Source: Streptomyces niger
GTDB taxonomy: Bacteria; Actinomycetota; Actinomycetes; Streptomycetales; Streptomycetaceae
NCBI RefSeq assembly: GCF_000718305.1
Contig: NZ_JOFQ01000001.1
Coordinates: 372,001 to 436,000, forward strand
DNA: 64,000 bases
Direction of reading: 5' to 3'
Within the stretch, counting starts at the first letter, position 1, and the number at the start of each line of letters is the position of its first letter. This document shows positions 52,218 to 61,265 of this stretch, one piece after another. The notes under the pieces were generated by a model that did not search any database, was not told where the DNA came from, and saw only the letters and a program-made list of their open reading frames with translations. Both the position numbers and the translations under genes were made by a program.

Positions 52218-53267
52218 TCACCGCAGGGTGACGCGCGGGTCGAGGGCCGCCTGTGCCAGGTCGACGGCCAGGTTCGCGGCGAGGTACAGCAACGCGACCA
52301 GGAGGGTCACGCCGACGACGGCAGGGACGTCGAGGCTGCTCACCGCGTCGGCCGCGTACCGGCCGAGCCCCGGATAGTCGAACACCGCCTCCACGAGGAA
52401 CGTGCTCACCAACGAGTACCCGAAGATCAGCGCGAGGAGCTGCAGTACCGGGTTCCAGGCGAGCCGCAGGGCGAAGCGGCCGAGGACGGCGCGCTCGGGG
52501 AAACCGAGGGAGCGCACCATCTGGATGTGGGGCTCGCCGACCGCGTCCAGAAGGCTCGCGCGCACCATGCGGGCGATGACGGCCGCCGGATAGGAGGCCA
52601 CGACGAGCGCCGGCAGGAGCAGGTGGTCGAAGAGGTCGGCGGCCGCCGCCCCGTTGCCGGTGAGTACGGCGTCGAGCAGGGGCAGGCCGGTGACGGTGGT
52701 CACCGGGTGCGCGGCGAGCACCGCGCGGTCGTGGCTGCCGGCGATGGGCAGCAGGCCGAGCCGGCTCGCGAAGAGCGTCTGCAACAGGAGGGCCAGCCAG
52801 AACGTTGGGATCGAGGCACTGAGCAGCGCGCCGGTCCGCACCAGCACATCGGGGGCCCTGCCGTGCCACCGTACGGCGGCCAGCCCCGCGGGGATGCCCA
52901 CGACCACCCCGATGGCCAGGCCGGCGAGCACCATCTGCAAGGTGTTGGGCAGCAGCGTGAGCAGATCGGTGAGGACGGGGCGGTGGGTGCGTACCGACAG
53001 GCCCCAGTCGCCGCGCAGCACCCCGGCCACGTAGCGGACGATCTGTTCGGCGACCGGCCGGTCCACCCCCAACTGAGCTCTGACCCGCGCCCGTTCGGCG
53101 GCCGAGGCCCGCGGCCCCGCCCAGACCCCGGCCGGGTCGCTGGGTACCACCCAGGCGATCAGGTACGTCAGCACCACCACTCCGGCGGCGACCAGGACCG
53201 CGAGCACCGAACGGCGGGCCGCGTAGTGGAGCATCGGCATGCCGCGCCCGTTCCGGGTGCGCTTCAT
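52218..53267 (-). CDS. Dipeptide-type ABC transporter permease (DppB type)
   Basis: 349 residues from ATG 53267 (an in-frame GTG 53273 is possible). N-terminal LHYAARRSVLAVLVAAGVVVLTYLIAW, followed by the long extracytoplasmic loop, then VGIPAGLAAVRWHGR and the EAA-type region with VRSLGFPERAVLGRFALRLAWNPVLQ. Ends 10 bp before the DppC-type gene. Second gene of the importer operon. Confidence 0.92.
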   Translation of the reverse strand: MKRTRNGRGMPMLHYAARRSVLAVLVAAGVVVLTYLIAWVVPSDPAGVWAGPRASAAERARVRAQLGVDRPVAEQIVRYVAGVLRGDWGLSVRTHRPVLTDLLTLLPNTLQMVLAGLAIGVVVGIPAGLAAVRWHGRAPDVLVRTGALLSASIPTFWLALLLQTLFASRLGLLPIAGSHDRAVLAAHPVTTVTGLPLLDAVLTGNGAAAADLFDHLLLPALVVASYPAAVIARMVRASLLDAVGEPHIQMVRSLGFPERAVLGRFALRLAWNPVLQLLALIFGYSLVSTFLVEAVFDYPGLGRYAADAVSSLDVPAVVGVTLLVALLYLAANLAVDLAQAALDPRVTLR

Positions 53268-53281
53268 GTCCACCCCCGGGG

Positions 53282-54889
53282 CTAGTGGTGGGTGAGGTCG
53301 TGGACGAACACCACGTTGGCGTAGGCGGGGTTGTCGACGAAGCCCTCGACGTCACTGCTCAGCACCCGCTGGTCGGTACCGGTCCCGAGGAAGAGCACCG
53401 GCGCGTCCCTGATGAGGATTTCCTGCATCGTGCGGTAGGTGCGCACGGCTTCGCGGGGGTCCGTGGCCGTGAGCGCGCTCACCCGGTCGATGAGTCGGTC
53501 GAGCCGGGGATTGGAGTAGTAGGCGAGGTTGTAGGAGATCTCCTGCTCGGTGCGGAACACGTTGCGGAAGTACGACAGCGACTCTGGGTCGTCCGGCCAC
53601 CACCACATGACGAAGATGTCCTGGCGTTCTTCGGGGTTCTTCTTCTTGGCGCGCGGCCACTGCGCCGAGGACCAGGTCAGGCCCTGGACCCGGAGGTCGA
53701 TGCCGAACGGGCGCAGTTGTGCCTTCATCAGAGCGCCGACGGTGCTGACGGTGCCGTAGCCCGCGGGGTAGGTCATCTCCAGCTTGATGGTCCGGCCGCT
53801 GCCCGGGCCGTATCCGGCCTCCTTCAGCAGCTTCCGGGCGCGGGCGCGGTCGCCCGGCATGTCCAGGGTGGTGGTGTGTCCGAACATGCCCTCCGGTATG
53901 AGGCCGTCGGAGGCCACGAGGGCGCCCCGGCTCGCTTTGATGATCTCGTTGTAGTCGAGTGCGTTCGTGATCGCCTGACGTACCCGGATGTCGTCCAGCG
54001 GTTTCTTCCGGGTGTTCAGCAGGCCGATCAGGGTCTGCCACGAGGGGCGTTCGTAGACGGTGAGGTTCGGCCGGTGGCGCAGTGTGTCCAGGAGCTGCGG
54101 CGGTATGTCACCGGCGTAGGTCCCCGCACCGGAGCTCATGAGCTGGGCCGACGTGGACGACTGCGGCACCGCCTGGAAGATCACCTTCTTGTAGCGCTTG
54201 CCGTGCCACCCGCCCCAGTAGTCCTTGAAGGCGGTCAGCTCCAGCTCGTCCTCGCTGCCCGGGTTCCACGAGGCGACCGTGTACGGCCCGGTGCCACGGC
54301 TGGTCGCCCGGTAGTCCTTCGGGTTGTCGGAGACCTCGTAGATGAAGGCCGCGTAGGTGGCGGAGGCCACGACGTCCAGCGGCGCCGGCCGGGACAGCTC
54401 GAAGCGGACCTCGTGTTTCCCTACGGGGACGATCTTCTCCACCGGGTCCCACACGTAGGAGGCGCTGGCCTTCAGCCTCATGGTGCGCTCGATCGCCGCC
54501 TTCACCGCCTCGGGGGTAAGGGGACGACCGGAGTGGAAGCGCACCCGGTCCCGCAGGGTGAACGTCCAGGTCCGGCGGTCCTTGGAGGAGGCCCATCGGG
54601 TCGCGAGCACGCCTTCGGTCTTATGGGTGTCGGCGTTGTACCGGGTGAGGGTCTCGTACACGTTCGACAGGGCCACTACTTCATCGGAGTAGGAGCGCGC
54701 CGGGTCCCACTCGGTGACCAGCCCCGTGCCGGCCAGGTACACGAAGGTGTCGTCGTCGTCCGCTCCGTCGTCCCCGCCGGAACAGCCGGCCGCCAGCAGC
54801 GACAACGTCAGAACGGCGACCGCTCCGGCCGTACGGGGCCGGATGCGGCGGTGCGCGGGCCGAAAACCCAGGAGGAGCTGCAACGACAT
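53282..54889 (-). CDS. Dipeptide/oligopeptide-type ABC substrate-binding lipoprotein
   Basis: 535 residues from ATG 54889 (GGGAGG seven bases upstream). Lipobox LLAAGC. Family-5 fold: LVTEWDPARSYSDEVVALSNVYETLTRYNADT, RTWTFTLRDRVRFHSGRPLTPEAVKAAIERT, GPYTVASWNPGSEDELELTAFKDYWGG. It binds a peptide, nickel complex or other solute outside the membrane. First gene of a five-gene importer operon (binding protein, two permeases, two ATPases) that leads on to the FAD oxidase. The ligand is not evident. Confidence 0.92.
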   Translation of the reverse strand: MSLQLLLGFRPAHRRIRPRTAGAVAVLTLSLLAAGCSGGDDGADDDDTFVYLAGTGLVTEWDPARSYSDEVVALSNVYETLTRYNADTHKTEGVLATRWASSKDRRTWTFTLRDRVRFHSGRPLTPEAVKAAIERTMRLKASASYVWDPVEKIVPVGKHEVRFELSRPAPLDVVASATYAAFIYEVSDNPKDYRATSRGTGPYTVASWNPGSEDELELTAFKDYWGGWHGKRYKKVIFQAVPQSSTSAQLMSSGAGTYAGDIPPQLLDTLRHRPNLTVYERPSWQTLIGLLNTRKKPLDDIRVRQAITNALDYNEIIKASRGALVASDGLIPEGMFGHTTTLDMPGDRARARKLLKEAGYGPGSGRTIKLEMTYPAGYGTVSTVGALMKAQLRPFGIDLRVQGLTWSSAQWPRAKKKNPEERQDIFVMWWWPDDPESLSYFRNVFRTEQEISYNLAYYSNPRLDRLIDRVSALTATDPREAVRTYRTMQEILIRDAPVLFLGTGTDQRVLSSDVEGFVDNPAYANVVFVHDLTHH

Positions 54890-55041
54890 CACCGTGCCTC
54901 CCGGAACACACCGGTCAGGGACGCCTGCCGTGCACCGCACACGGCGCACGATGGTTGCCAGCATGGCACGCGGTCGCCCGCACGGGCAGGCGTCATTGCG
55001 CTGTTCCCGTCAGGCCCCTCAGCCGGTCGCCGGGAGACCGC

Positions 55042-55953
55042 TCATGCGGTGCCGGTCAACTCCGCCCCCACCCGTGCTGCCGTTTCGCGTAGCCAGATGT
55101 GGGGTGCGTCGTGCAGGTGGACGGGGTGCCACCACAGTGCTTCCTGGAGGGGGACGGCTTCGTAGGGCGGGGGCAGGACGCGGACCGGGGCGACGCCGGC
55201 GAGGAGTTGGGCGAGGCGTTGTTGTACCAGTGCGATGCGGCGGGTACCGGCGACCATGAAGGGGAGCAGCTGGAAGCTGTCGACGGAGACCTCGACGCGC
55301 GGTTCGATGCCGAGCATGCCCAGTTGGCGGACGGCGGGCGCGTCGTAGGTGCGCTGGTAGGTGACCCAGGGCAGCCGGGCCAAGTCCTGGCGGGTGAGCC
55401 GCTCGCCCACTTCGGGATTGTCCTCGGCGACCAGGAAGACCCACTGATCCTGGTAGAGGTCGGTGGCCGGCAGGTCGCTGAGGATGCCGTGCGGCATGAG
55501 CAGCCCGTCGGACGTGCTCAGCAGGGTGGTGGCGTCCTCCACCACGGTGTTCGGCGTGTGGGTGAAGCGGAGGCGGATGCCGGGGGCTTCGGCGTGGACG
55601 ACCCGGGCGAGTGCGGCGCCGAAGACGGTGACGGCGTAGTCGGAGGCCAGCAGCTTGAACTCGCGGCTCTCGGTGGCCGGATCGAAGTCGGCCTGGCTGC
55701 TGAACAGCCGCTCCAGCAGGTCGCAGGCGGTGGAGGTGCGGTCCAGCAGGACCTGGCCGAGTGCGGTGAGTTCGTACCGGCCGCCGACCCTCGCCAGCAG
55801 GTCGTCGTCGAAGTGGCGGCGCAGCCGGGCGAGGGCCGCGCTCATGGCGGGCTGGCTGAGGCCTACCCGGTGTCCGGCGTGGGTGACGTTGCGCTCCTCC
55901 AGCAGGGCGCGTAGTGCGACGACGAGGTTGAGGTCGAGGCTCGCCAGGTTCAA
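55042..55953 (-). CDS. LysR-family regulator of the aromatic operon
   Basis: 303 residues from TTG 55953 (GGAGA five bases upstream; ATG 55983 gives 313). N-terminal HTH: LNLASLDLNLVVALRALLEERNVTHAGHRVGLSQPAMSAALARLRRHF; then an effector domain with KLLASDYAVTVFGAALARVV. It belongs to the NodD/LinR-like aromatic-responsive group by its LDLNL...VTHAG start. Divergent from the FAH-cyclase-monooxygenase operon, which it presumably controls in response to an aromatic ligand. Confidence 0.9.
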   Translation of the reverse strand: MNLASLDLNLVVALRALLEERNVTHAGHRVGLSQPAMSAALARLRRHFDDDLLARVGGRYELTALGQVLLDRTSTACDLLERLFSSQADFDPATESREFKLLASDYAVTVFGAALARVVHAEAPGIRLRFTHTPNTVVEDATTLLSTSDGLLMPHGILSDLPATDLYQDQWVFLVAEDNPEVGERLTRQDLARLPWVTYQRTYDAPAVRQLGMLGIEPRVEVSVDSFQLLPFMVAGTRRIALVQQRLAQLLAGVAPVRVLPPPYEAVPLQEALWWHPVHLHDAPHIWLRETAARVGAELTGTA

Positions 55954-56118
55954 GGGGTCTCCAGTGGGGGGGCGGTGACGCATGGCGGGGCGTGCGGGGG
56001 AGCTGGGCGGTAGGAGAGCGAGCATAAACGGGGTGGATGGCGGTGATCCAGAGAATCTATTTCCATGATCGACCGATGCGGGGCCAGACTGGCCGCACCG
56101 CAACGGAAGGTCATCTCT

Positions 56119-57180
56119 GTGGAATCCCCCTCCGCGTCCCCGCACGCACACGCCTCAGCAACCGCGTCCCTCTCGGGGCCGGCAGCCGCCTCGTCGGTCC
56201 CGCCCTTCGCCGGGCCTTTCGCGCTGGGCACACTGTCGGCACCCGCGCCGTCGGTGGGTACCGCCTTCCCGGCGCTGGTCACCCCGGACGAGCGGGTGCT
56301 CGACCTGCGCACAGCACTCGACCGGTCGGACCTGACGGTGCGTGGGGTGCTGGAGACGTGGGCCGAGGTGCTGCCCGAGCTGCACCGGCTGGCCGGGGAC
56401 GGCAGCCTCGCCCGGCGGCCGCTGGCGGACTTCCGGGTGCATGCGCCGATCGAGCCGCGGCAGGTGTTCCAGTCCGGCGCCAACTACCGGCAGCACGTCA
56501 TCGACCTGCACGTGGCGCACCGCGACCCGGACGACGGCCGGTCCGTGGCGGAGGCGCGCGCGGAGGCCGCCGCCCTCATGGACCGGCGGGCGGCGGAGGA
56601 CCTGCCGTACGTCTTCCTCGGGCTGCCGAGCGCGATCACCGGACCGTACGACGATGTGGTCCTGCCCGCGTGGGCCGAAAAGCCCGACTGGGAACTGGAG
56701 TTGGCGGCCGTCATCGGCAGGCCCGCACACCGGGTACCGGTGGCGGAGGCGCTGGAGTACGTCGCCGGGTACACCATCGCCAACGACCTGACCGACCGCG
56801 CCACCGTCTTCCGCCGCGACATGCCGCAGATCGGCACCGACTGGCTGCGGTCGAAGAACGCGCCCGGCTTCACCCCGCTCGGGCCGTGGATCGTGCCCGC
56901 CGCGTCGATCGGCACCCCCGACGACCTGCGGGTGACGCTGAAACTCAACGGTGCGGTGAAGCAGGACGAGTCCACCGCGGACATGCTGTTCGATGTGGCG
57001 CGCGTGGTGGCGTACGCCTCGCAGAGCGCCCGGTTGCTGCCGGGCGACCTCGTACTGACGGGCAGCCCGGCCGGCAACGGCATGCACTGGGGGCGACTGC
57101 TGCGCGCCGGGGACGTCATGGACGCCACCATCACCGGGCTCGGCGCGCAGCGCACCCGTTGTGTCGCGGAGGAGGCGTGA
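56119..57180 (+). CDS. Fumarylacetoacetate hydrolase-family protein (1)
   Basis: 353 residues from GTG 56119 (GGAAGG eight bases upstream; an ATG at 56065 is open in frame but lacks an SD). FAH fold: FQSGANYRQHVIDLHV, KPDWELELAAVIGRPAHRV (metal Glu pair), ANDLTDRATVFRRDMPQIGTDWLRSKN and VLTGSPAGNGMHWGRLLRAGDV. Acts on C-C bonds of 3-acylpyruvates or as hydratase/decarboxylase in meta-cleavage routes. First gene of the operon, overlapping the cyclase-family gene (GTGA). The alanine-rich first 45 residues are not part of the fold. Confidence 0.88.
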   Translation: MESPSASPHAHASATASLSGPAAASSVPPFAGPFALGTLSAPAPSVGTAFPALVTPDERVLDLRTALDRSDLTVRGVLETWAEVLPELHRLAGDGSLARRPLADFRVHAPIEPRQVFQSGANYRQHVIDLHVAHRDPDDGRSVAEARAEAAALMDRRAAEDLPYVFLGLPSAITGPYDDVVLPAWAEKPDWELELAAVIGRPAHRVPVAEALEYVAGYTIANDLTDRATVFRRDMPQIGTDWLRSKNAPGFTPLGPWIVPAASIGTPDDLRVTLKLNGAVKQDESTADMLFDVARVVAYASQSARLLPGDLVLTGSPAGNGMHWGRLLRAGDVMDATITGLGAQRTRCVAEEA

Positions 57181-58142
57181 CGACCGTGGACCGCACCGAT
57201 CCGGCGGCCTCGATCGCGCGAGCCGCCAAGGCGTACTCCAACTGGGGGCGTTGGGGTGCCGACGATGTGCTGGGCACGCTCAACTTCCTCGACGAGGCCA
57301 AGCGCCGGGAGGGCGCCGCGCTCGTCCGCCGGGGCGTCAGCTTCTCCCTGTCCCAGCGTTTCGACATGGACGGGCCGCAGAAGGGCTGGCGGCGACGCAC
57401 CAATCCGGTGCACACCATGCTCGACACCGGCACCGACGCCGCCGCGGGCCGCCAGGGCTTCCCGCACGGCCTCGGAGGCGCCGACGATGTGATCGCCATG
57501 CCGTTGCAGTGCTCCACCCAGTGGGACGGGCTCGGGCACATCTTCGACCACGGCAGGGCGTGGAACGGACGCAACGCCGCAGAGGTCGTCACCTCCGACG
57601 GTGACCTGGTCACCGGCATCGAGCACATGGCGCCGTACGTCGCGGGGCGCGGGGTGCTGCTGGACGTGGGCCGGGCGATCGGCACCGCCGGAGAGCTGCC
57701 CGACGGCTTCGCCGTCACCGAGGAGCAGCTGACGGCGACCGCCGAGGCCCAGGGCGTGGCGGTGGGCCGCGGCGACCTGGTACTCGTCCGCACCGGGCAG
57801 CTCGCCCGGGCCCGGCGGGAGGGGTGGGGTGAGTACGCGGGCGGGCCCGCACCCGGCCTGTCGTTCACCACGGCCGGCTGGCTGCACGGTACGGAGATCG
57901 CCGCCGTCGCCACCGACACCTGGGGCTTCGAGGTGCGGCCCAACGAGTTCGCGCACGCCTTCCAGCCGCTGCACCAGGTCGCCATCCCGCACATCGGGCT
58001 GCTGATCGGTGAGATGTGGGACCTCGACGCGCTCGCGGCGGACTGCGCGGCCGACGGCGTGTACGACTTCTGGCTCACCGCCGCCCCCCTGCCCATCACC
58101 GGAGCCGTCGGCTCCCCCGTCAACCCGATCGCCGTCAAGTGA
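57177..58142 (+). CDS. Cyclase-family (kynurenine-formamidase-like) metal hydrolase
   Basis: 321 residues from GTG 57177, overlapping the FAH stop. Cyclase/KynB-like fold with the metal-binding region altered to CSTQWDGLGHIFDHG and LDVGRAIGTAGELPDGFAVT; ITLVRTGQL-type and FTTAGWLHG blocks are present. Such enzymes hydrolyse N-formyl amides or related amide/ester bonds. Whether the metal site works cannot be decided, because the usual HxxTHxDxPxH is only partly kept. Second gene of the operon. Confidence 0.82.
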   Translation: MTTVDRTDPAASIARAAKAYSNWGRWGADDVLGTLNFLDEAKRREGAALVRRGVSFSLSQRFDMDGPQKGWRRRTNPVHTMLDTGTDAAAGRQGFPHGLGGADDVIAMPLQCSTQWDGLGHIFDHGRAWNGRNAAEVVTSDGDLVTGIEHMAPYVAGRGVLLDVGRAIGTAGELPDGFAVTEEQLTATAEAQGVAVGRGDLVLVRTGQLARARREGWGEYAGGPAPGLSFTTAGWLHGTEIAAVATDTWGFEVRPNEFAHAFQPLHQVAIPHIGLLIGEMWDLDALAADCAADGVYDFWLTAAPLPITGAVGSPVNPIAVK

Positions 58143-58165
58143 CCGGCGGAACCAGGAAGACCACC

Positions 58166-59296
58166 ATGCACCCTCCCCGTACCGTCCTCGTCATCGGCGG
58201 GGGCGCGGCCGGCAACTCCCTCACCCTCCTGCTGCGCCGCGCCGGCATCGCGGTCGACCTCATCGAGGCCAAGGCCGACTGGAACGCCACCGCCGGCTCC
58301 GGCATCACCCTTCAGGGCAACGCGCTGCGCGTGCTGCGCACGCTCGGTGTGTGGGAGCGCGTCGCGGACTCCGGCTACGCCTTCGACTCCGCCGGCCTCA
58401 CCACGCCGGACGGTACCGTCCTGCACGTCCAGCACGACCTGCGCATCGGCGGCGACGACCTGCCCGCCACCGTCGGCATGCAGCGCCCGCACCTCCAGCA
58501 GATCCTCATCGACGCCGTCCGCGGGAGCGGGGCTTCGGTACGGCTGGGTACGAAGGCGGTCTCGCTCGACCAGGACGCCGACGGTGTGTCCGTACGGTTC
58601 ACCGACGGCTCAGCGAAGCGCTACGACCTGGTCGTCGCCGCCGACGGAGTGGGTTCCGCCACCCGCGCCGCCGTGGGCATCACGGACCGGCCGGAGCCGA
58701 CCGGCATGGCCATCTGGCGCGTCGCCGCCCCGCGCCCGGCCGGCGTGACCCGCACCGACCTGGCGTACGGCGGGCCCGCCTACATCGCCGGCTACTGCCC
58801 CACCAGCGACTCCACCCTGTACGCGTATGTCGTCGAGGACCGCCGCGACCGCGCCACCATCCCGCCGGAGTCGTACGCCGACGAGATGCGCGCACTCGCC
58901 CGGCACTACGGCGGCAACTGGCCGGAGATCACCGCCAATATCACCGACCCGGCCCAGGTCAACTACGCCTGGTTCGACCGGATGCTGGTCGAGGGCTCCT
59001 GGCATCGGGGGCGGGTCGTCCTCGCCGGGGACGCCGCGCACTGCTGCCCGCCCACCCTCGCGCAGGGCGCGGCGATGTCGCTGGAGGACGCCGCCGTCCT
59101 CGCCGAGTTGCTGACCGGCGGCCGGCCCTGGGACGACGACCTCTTCCAGGCGTACTACGAGCGTCGCGTCCCGCGGGTGCGAGCGGTCGTGGAGGCGTCC
59201 GTACAGATCGGGCAGTGGCAGCTCGACGGGGTACGGGACGCCGATGTGCCCGGGCTGATGACCCGCACCATGACGATGCTCAGGGAGCTGCCGTGA
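58166..59296 (+). CDS. FAD-dependent aromatic monooxygenase
   Basis: 376 residues from ATG 58166 (AGGAAG upstream). PHBH-like: GGGAAGNSLTLLLRRAGIAVDLIE, DG motif DGVGSATR and the GD motif AGDAAHCCPPTLAQGAAMSLEDA. Hydroxylates an aromatic or heteroaromatic ring with NAD(P)H and O2, preparing it for ring cleavage. Overlaps the amidohydrolase (GTGA). The ring substrate is unknown. Confidence 0.9.
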   Translation: MHPPRTVLVIGGGAAGNSLTLLLRRAGIAVDLIEAKADWNATAGSGITLQGNALRVLRTLGVWERVADSGYAFDSAGLTTPDGTVLHVQHDLRIGGDDLPATVGMQRPHLQQILIDAVRGSGASVRLGTKAVSLDQDADGVSVRFTDGSAKRYDLVVAADGVGSATRAAVGITDRPEPTGMAIWRVAAPRPAGVTRTDLAYGGPAYIAGYCPTSDSTLYAYVVEDRRDRATIPPESYADEMRALARHYGGNWPEITANITDPAQVNYAWFDRMLVEGSWHRGRVVLAGDAAHCCPPTLAQGAAMSLEDAAVLAELLTGGRPWDDDLFQAYYERRVPRVRAVVEASVQIGQWQLDGVRDADVPGLMTRTMTMLRELP

Positions 59297-60303
59297 CGAC
59301 GTTCCGCACCGTCCCGACCGTCGACGTACACGCGCACGTCCTGCTGCCCGAGGTGGAGGCCCTGGTCGCGGGCGCGCCGGGACTCGTCGAGGCCAGGGCG
59401 CTGGACGCCCGCCGCAACGGCCCGGCGGCGCTCGCCGTCAGCGGCCCCATGGTGCGCGAGCGCATCCCGCGGCTGACCGACGTCGCCGTGCGGCTGGCCG
59501 CGATGGACGCGCAGGGCGTGGACGTGCAACTGGTCAGCCCGTCGCCCTCGCACTACCACTACTGGGCGGACGAGGAGACGGCCGGGAAGCTGTACCGGCT
59601 GGCCAACGAGGCGACGGCCGCGCACTGTACGGGGGCGCCCGACAGGCTGCGCGGACTGGGTCTCGTGCCCCTCCAGCACCCCCGTCTCGCGGTCGACGCC
59701 CTGGACCACGCGCTGGCGCAGGGCCTGGCGGGCGTGGAGCTCTCCAGCCACGCGCCGGGACGCGAGCTGTCCGACCCGGCCTACGAACCCCTGTGGGCGC
59801 GGGCCGAGGAGACCGGGGCGGTCCTCTTCCTGCACCCCTTCGGCTGCACCCTCGACGAGCGTTTGGACCAGTGGTACCTGTCCAACTCCGTCGGGCAGCC
59901 CACCGAGAACGCCGTCGCGCTCTCGCATCTCATCTTCTCCGGCGTGCTGGACCGGCACCCCGGCCTGAAGCTGGTCGCGGCGCACGGCGGCGGCTATCTG
60001 CCCACCCACATCGGCCGCTCCGACCACGCCTGGTCGGCCCGCCCGGACGCGGGCGCCGGCTGTGCGCACCTGCCCAGCAGCTACCTGAAGCGGCTGTACT
60101 TCGACTCCCTCGTCCACGACCCGTACGTACTGCGGGAGCTGGTCCGGGTGGCCGGCGCCGACCGCGTGCTGCTCGGCTCCGACTTCCCCTTCGACATGGG
60201 CACCGAGGACCCGGTCGGCGCCCTGCGCGCGGCCGGGCTTCCCGACGCCGACTTCCACGCCGTCCGGGGCGGCAACGCCGCCGCCCTGCTCTCCAAGGAG
60301 TGA
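59293..60303 (+). CDS. Amidohydrolase-family (ACMSD-like) decarboxylase/hydrolase
   Basis: 336 residues from GTG 59293. Amidohydrolase-2 fold: metal ligands His13/His15 (VDVHAHVLL), FLHPFGC, AAHGGGYL and Asp in LLGSDFPFDMG. Relatives include aminocarboxymuconate-semialdehyde and resorcylate decarboxylases, so it may decarboxylate the ring-cleavage product or an aromatic acid. Four bases separate it from the dioxygenase gene. Confidence 0.88.
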   Translation: MTTFRTVPTVDVHAHVLLPEVEALVAGAPGLVEARALDARRNGPAALAVSGPMVRERIPRLTDVAVRLAAMDAQGVDVQLVSPSPSHYHYWADEETAGKLYRLANEATAAHCTGAPDRLRGLGLVPLQHPRLAVDALDHALAQGLAGVELSSHAPGRELSDPAYEPLWARAEETGAVLFLHPFGCTLDERLDQWYLSNSVGQPTENAVALSHLIFSGVLDRHPGLKLVAAHGGGYLPTHIGRSDHAWSARPDAGAGCAHLPSSYLKRLYFDSLVHDPYVLRELVRVAGADRVLLGSDFPFDMGTEDPVGALRAAGLPDADFHAVRGGNAAALLSKE

Positions 60304-60307
60304 CACC

Positions 60308-61240
60308 ATGCGCCTGCTCACCCATCTGCGCCACGTCGACCTCGCCGTGCCCGACTACGACAAGCAGTTGGACTTCTACGCCGGCGTCTGGGGCCTGACC
60401 AAGGTCGCCGAGGACTCCGGCATCTCCTTCCTCGCCGCCGAGGGCTCCCCCGAGCAGTACGTCGTCCGGCTGCGCAAGGCCGACGAGAAGCGGCTGGACC
60501 TGGTCTCGTACGGTGCCGCGAGCGCCGCGGACGTCGACGCGCTGGCCGAGCAACTGCTGTCCGGTGGCGTCGAGTTGATAACCCGGCCGGGAAAGGTCGA
60601 CACCCCGGGCGGCGGATACGGATTCCGCTTCTTCGACGTCGACGGGCGCACCATCGAGGTCTCGGCGGATGTCGAGGTCAGGCAGCACCGGAAGATCGAG
60701 GAACGGGAGTCCATCCCGGTCAAGCTGTCGCACGTCGTCCTCAACTCGCCCGATCTGAACCGGACTCGGGAGTGGTACGAGCGCCACCTCGGCTTCCGCC
60801 TCAGTGACACCCTCGGTTCGCCGCGCATGGGCGAGGTCATGCACTTCATGCGGATCAGCAACCAGCACCACTCGATGGCGATCGCGCAGGGGCCGCACAC
60901 CGCCCTGCACCACGTCTCGTTCGAGATGCGCGGCCTGGACGAGTACATGCGCGGCTCGGGGCGGGTGATGCGCGCCGGGTACCGCAAGCTGTGGGGCCCC
61001 GGGCGCCACCTGGCCGGCGACAACACCTTCACGTACTTCCTCGACCCGCACGGCAACACCGTCGAGTACACCACCGAGCTGGAGACCCTCGACGAGGACA
61101 CCTGGCATCCGCACGTCTACGACTTCTCGCAGCCCGAGGTCACCGACCAGTGGGGCACGGCCAACGCCATGAACGAGCTCGTCGCCAAGGAGTCGTTCAA
61201 CGACCCTGACCGCGGCTGCTTCGTCGCCCCGCCGGTGTGA
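60308..61240 (+). CDS. VOC-family extradiol ring-cleavage dioxygenase
   Basis: 310 residues. Two glyoxalase/VOC modules (about 5-125 and 138-260). Only the second keeps the iron site: His142 (LSHVVLNS), His201/202 (ALHHVSFEM) and Glu253 (NTVEYTTE). Length and arrangement match class-I type extradiol dioxygenases (catechol 2,3- or dihydroxybiphenyl type). Opens the dihydroxylated ring. Fifth gene of the operon. The exact diol is not evident. Confidence 0.9.
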   Translation: MRLLTHLRHVDLAVPDYDKQLDFYAGVWGLTKVAEDSGISFLAAEGSPEQYVVRLRKADEKRLDLVSYGAASAADVDALAEQLLSGGVELITRPGKVDTPGGGYGFRFFDVDGRTIEVSADVEVRQHRKIEERESIPVKLSHVVLNSPDLNRTREWYERHLGFRLSDTLGSPRMGEVMHFMRISNQHHSMAIAQGPHTALHHVSFEMRGLDEYMRGSGRVMRAGYRKLWGPGRHLAGDNTFTYFLDPHGNTVEYTTELETLDEDTWHPHVYDFSQPEVTDQWGTANAMNELVAKESFNDPDRGCFVAPPV

Positions 61241-61265
61241 TCCGCCGTCCTCCAGGAGTTCTGCC

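Noticed and set aside
55954..56118. Possible LysR box before the aromatic operon
   Set aside because: Weak dyads around ATCTATTTCCATGAT and GATCGACCGATG do not fit a clean T-N11-A pattern; not enough to annotate.
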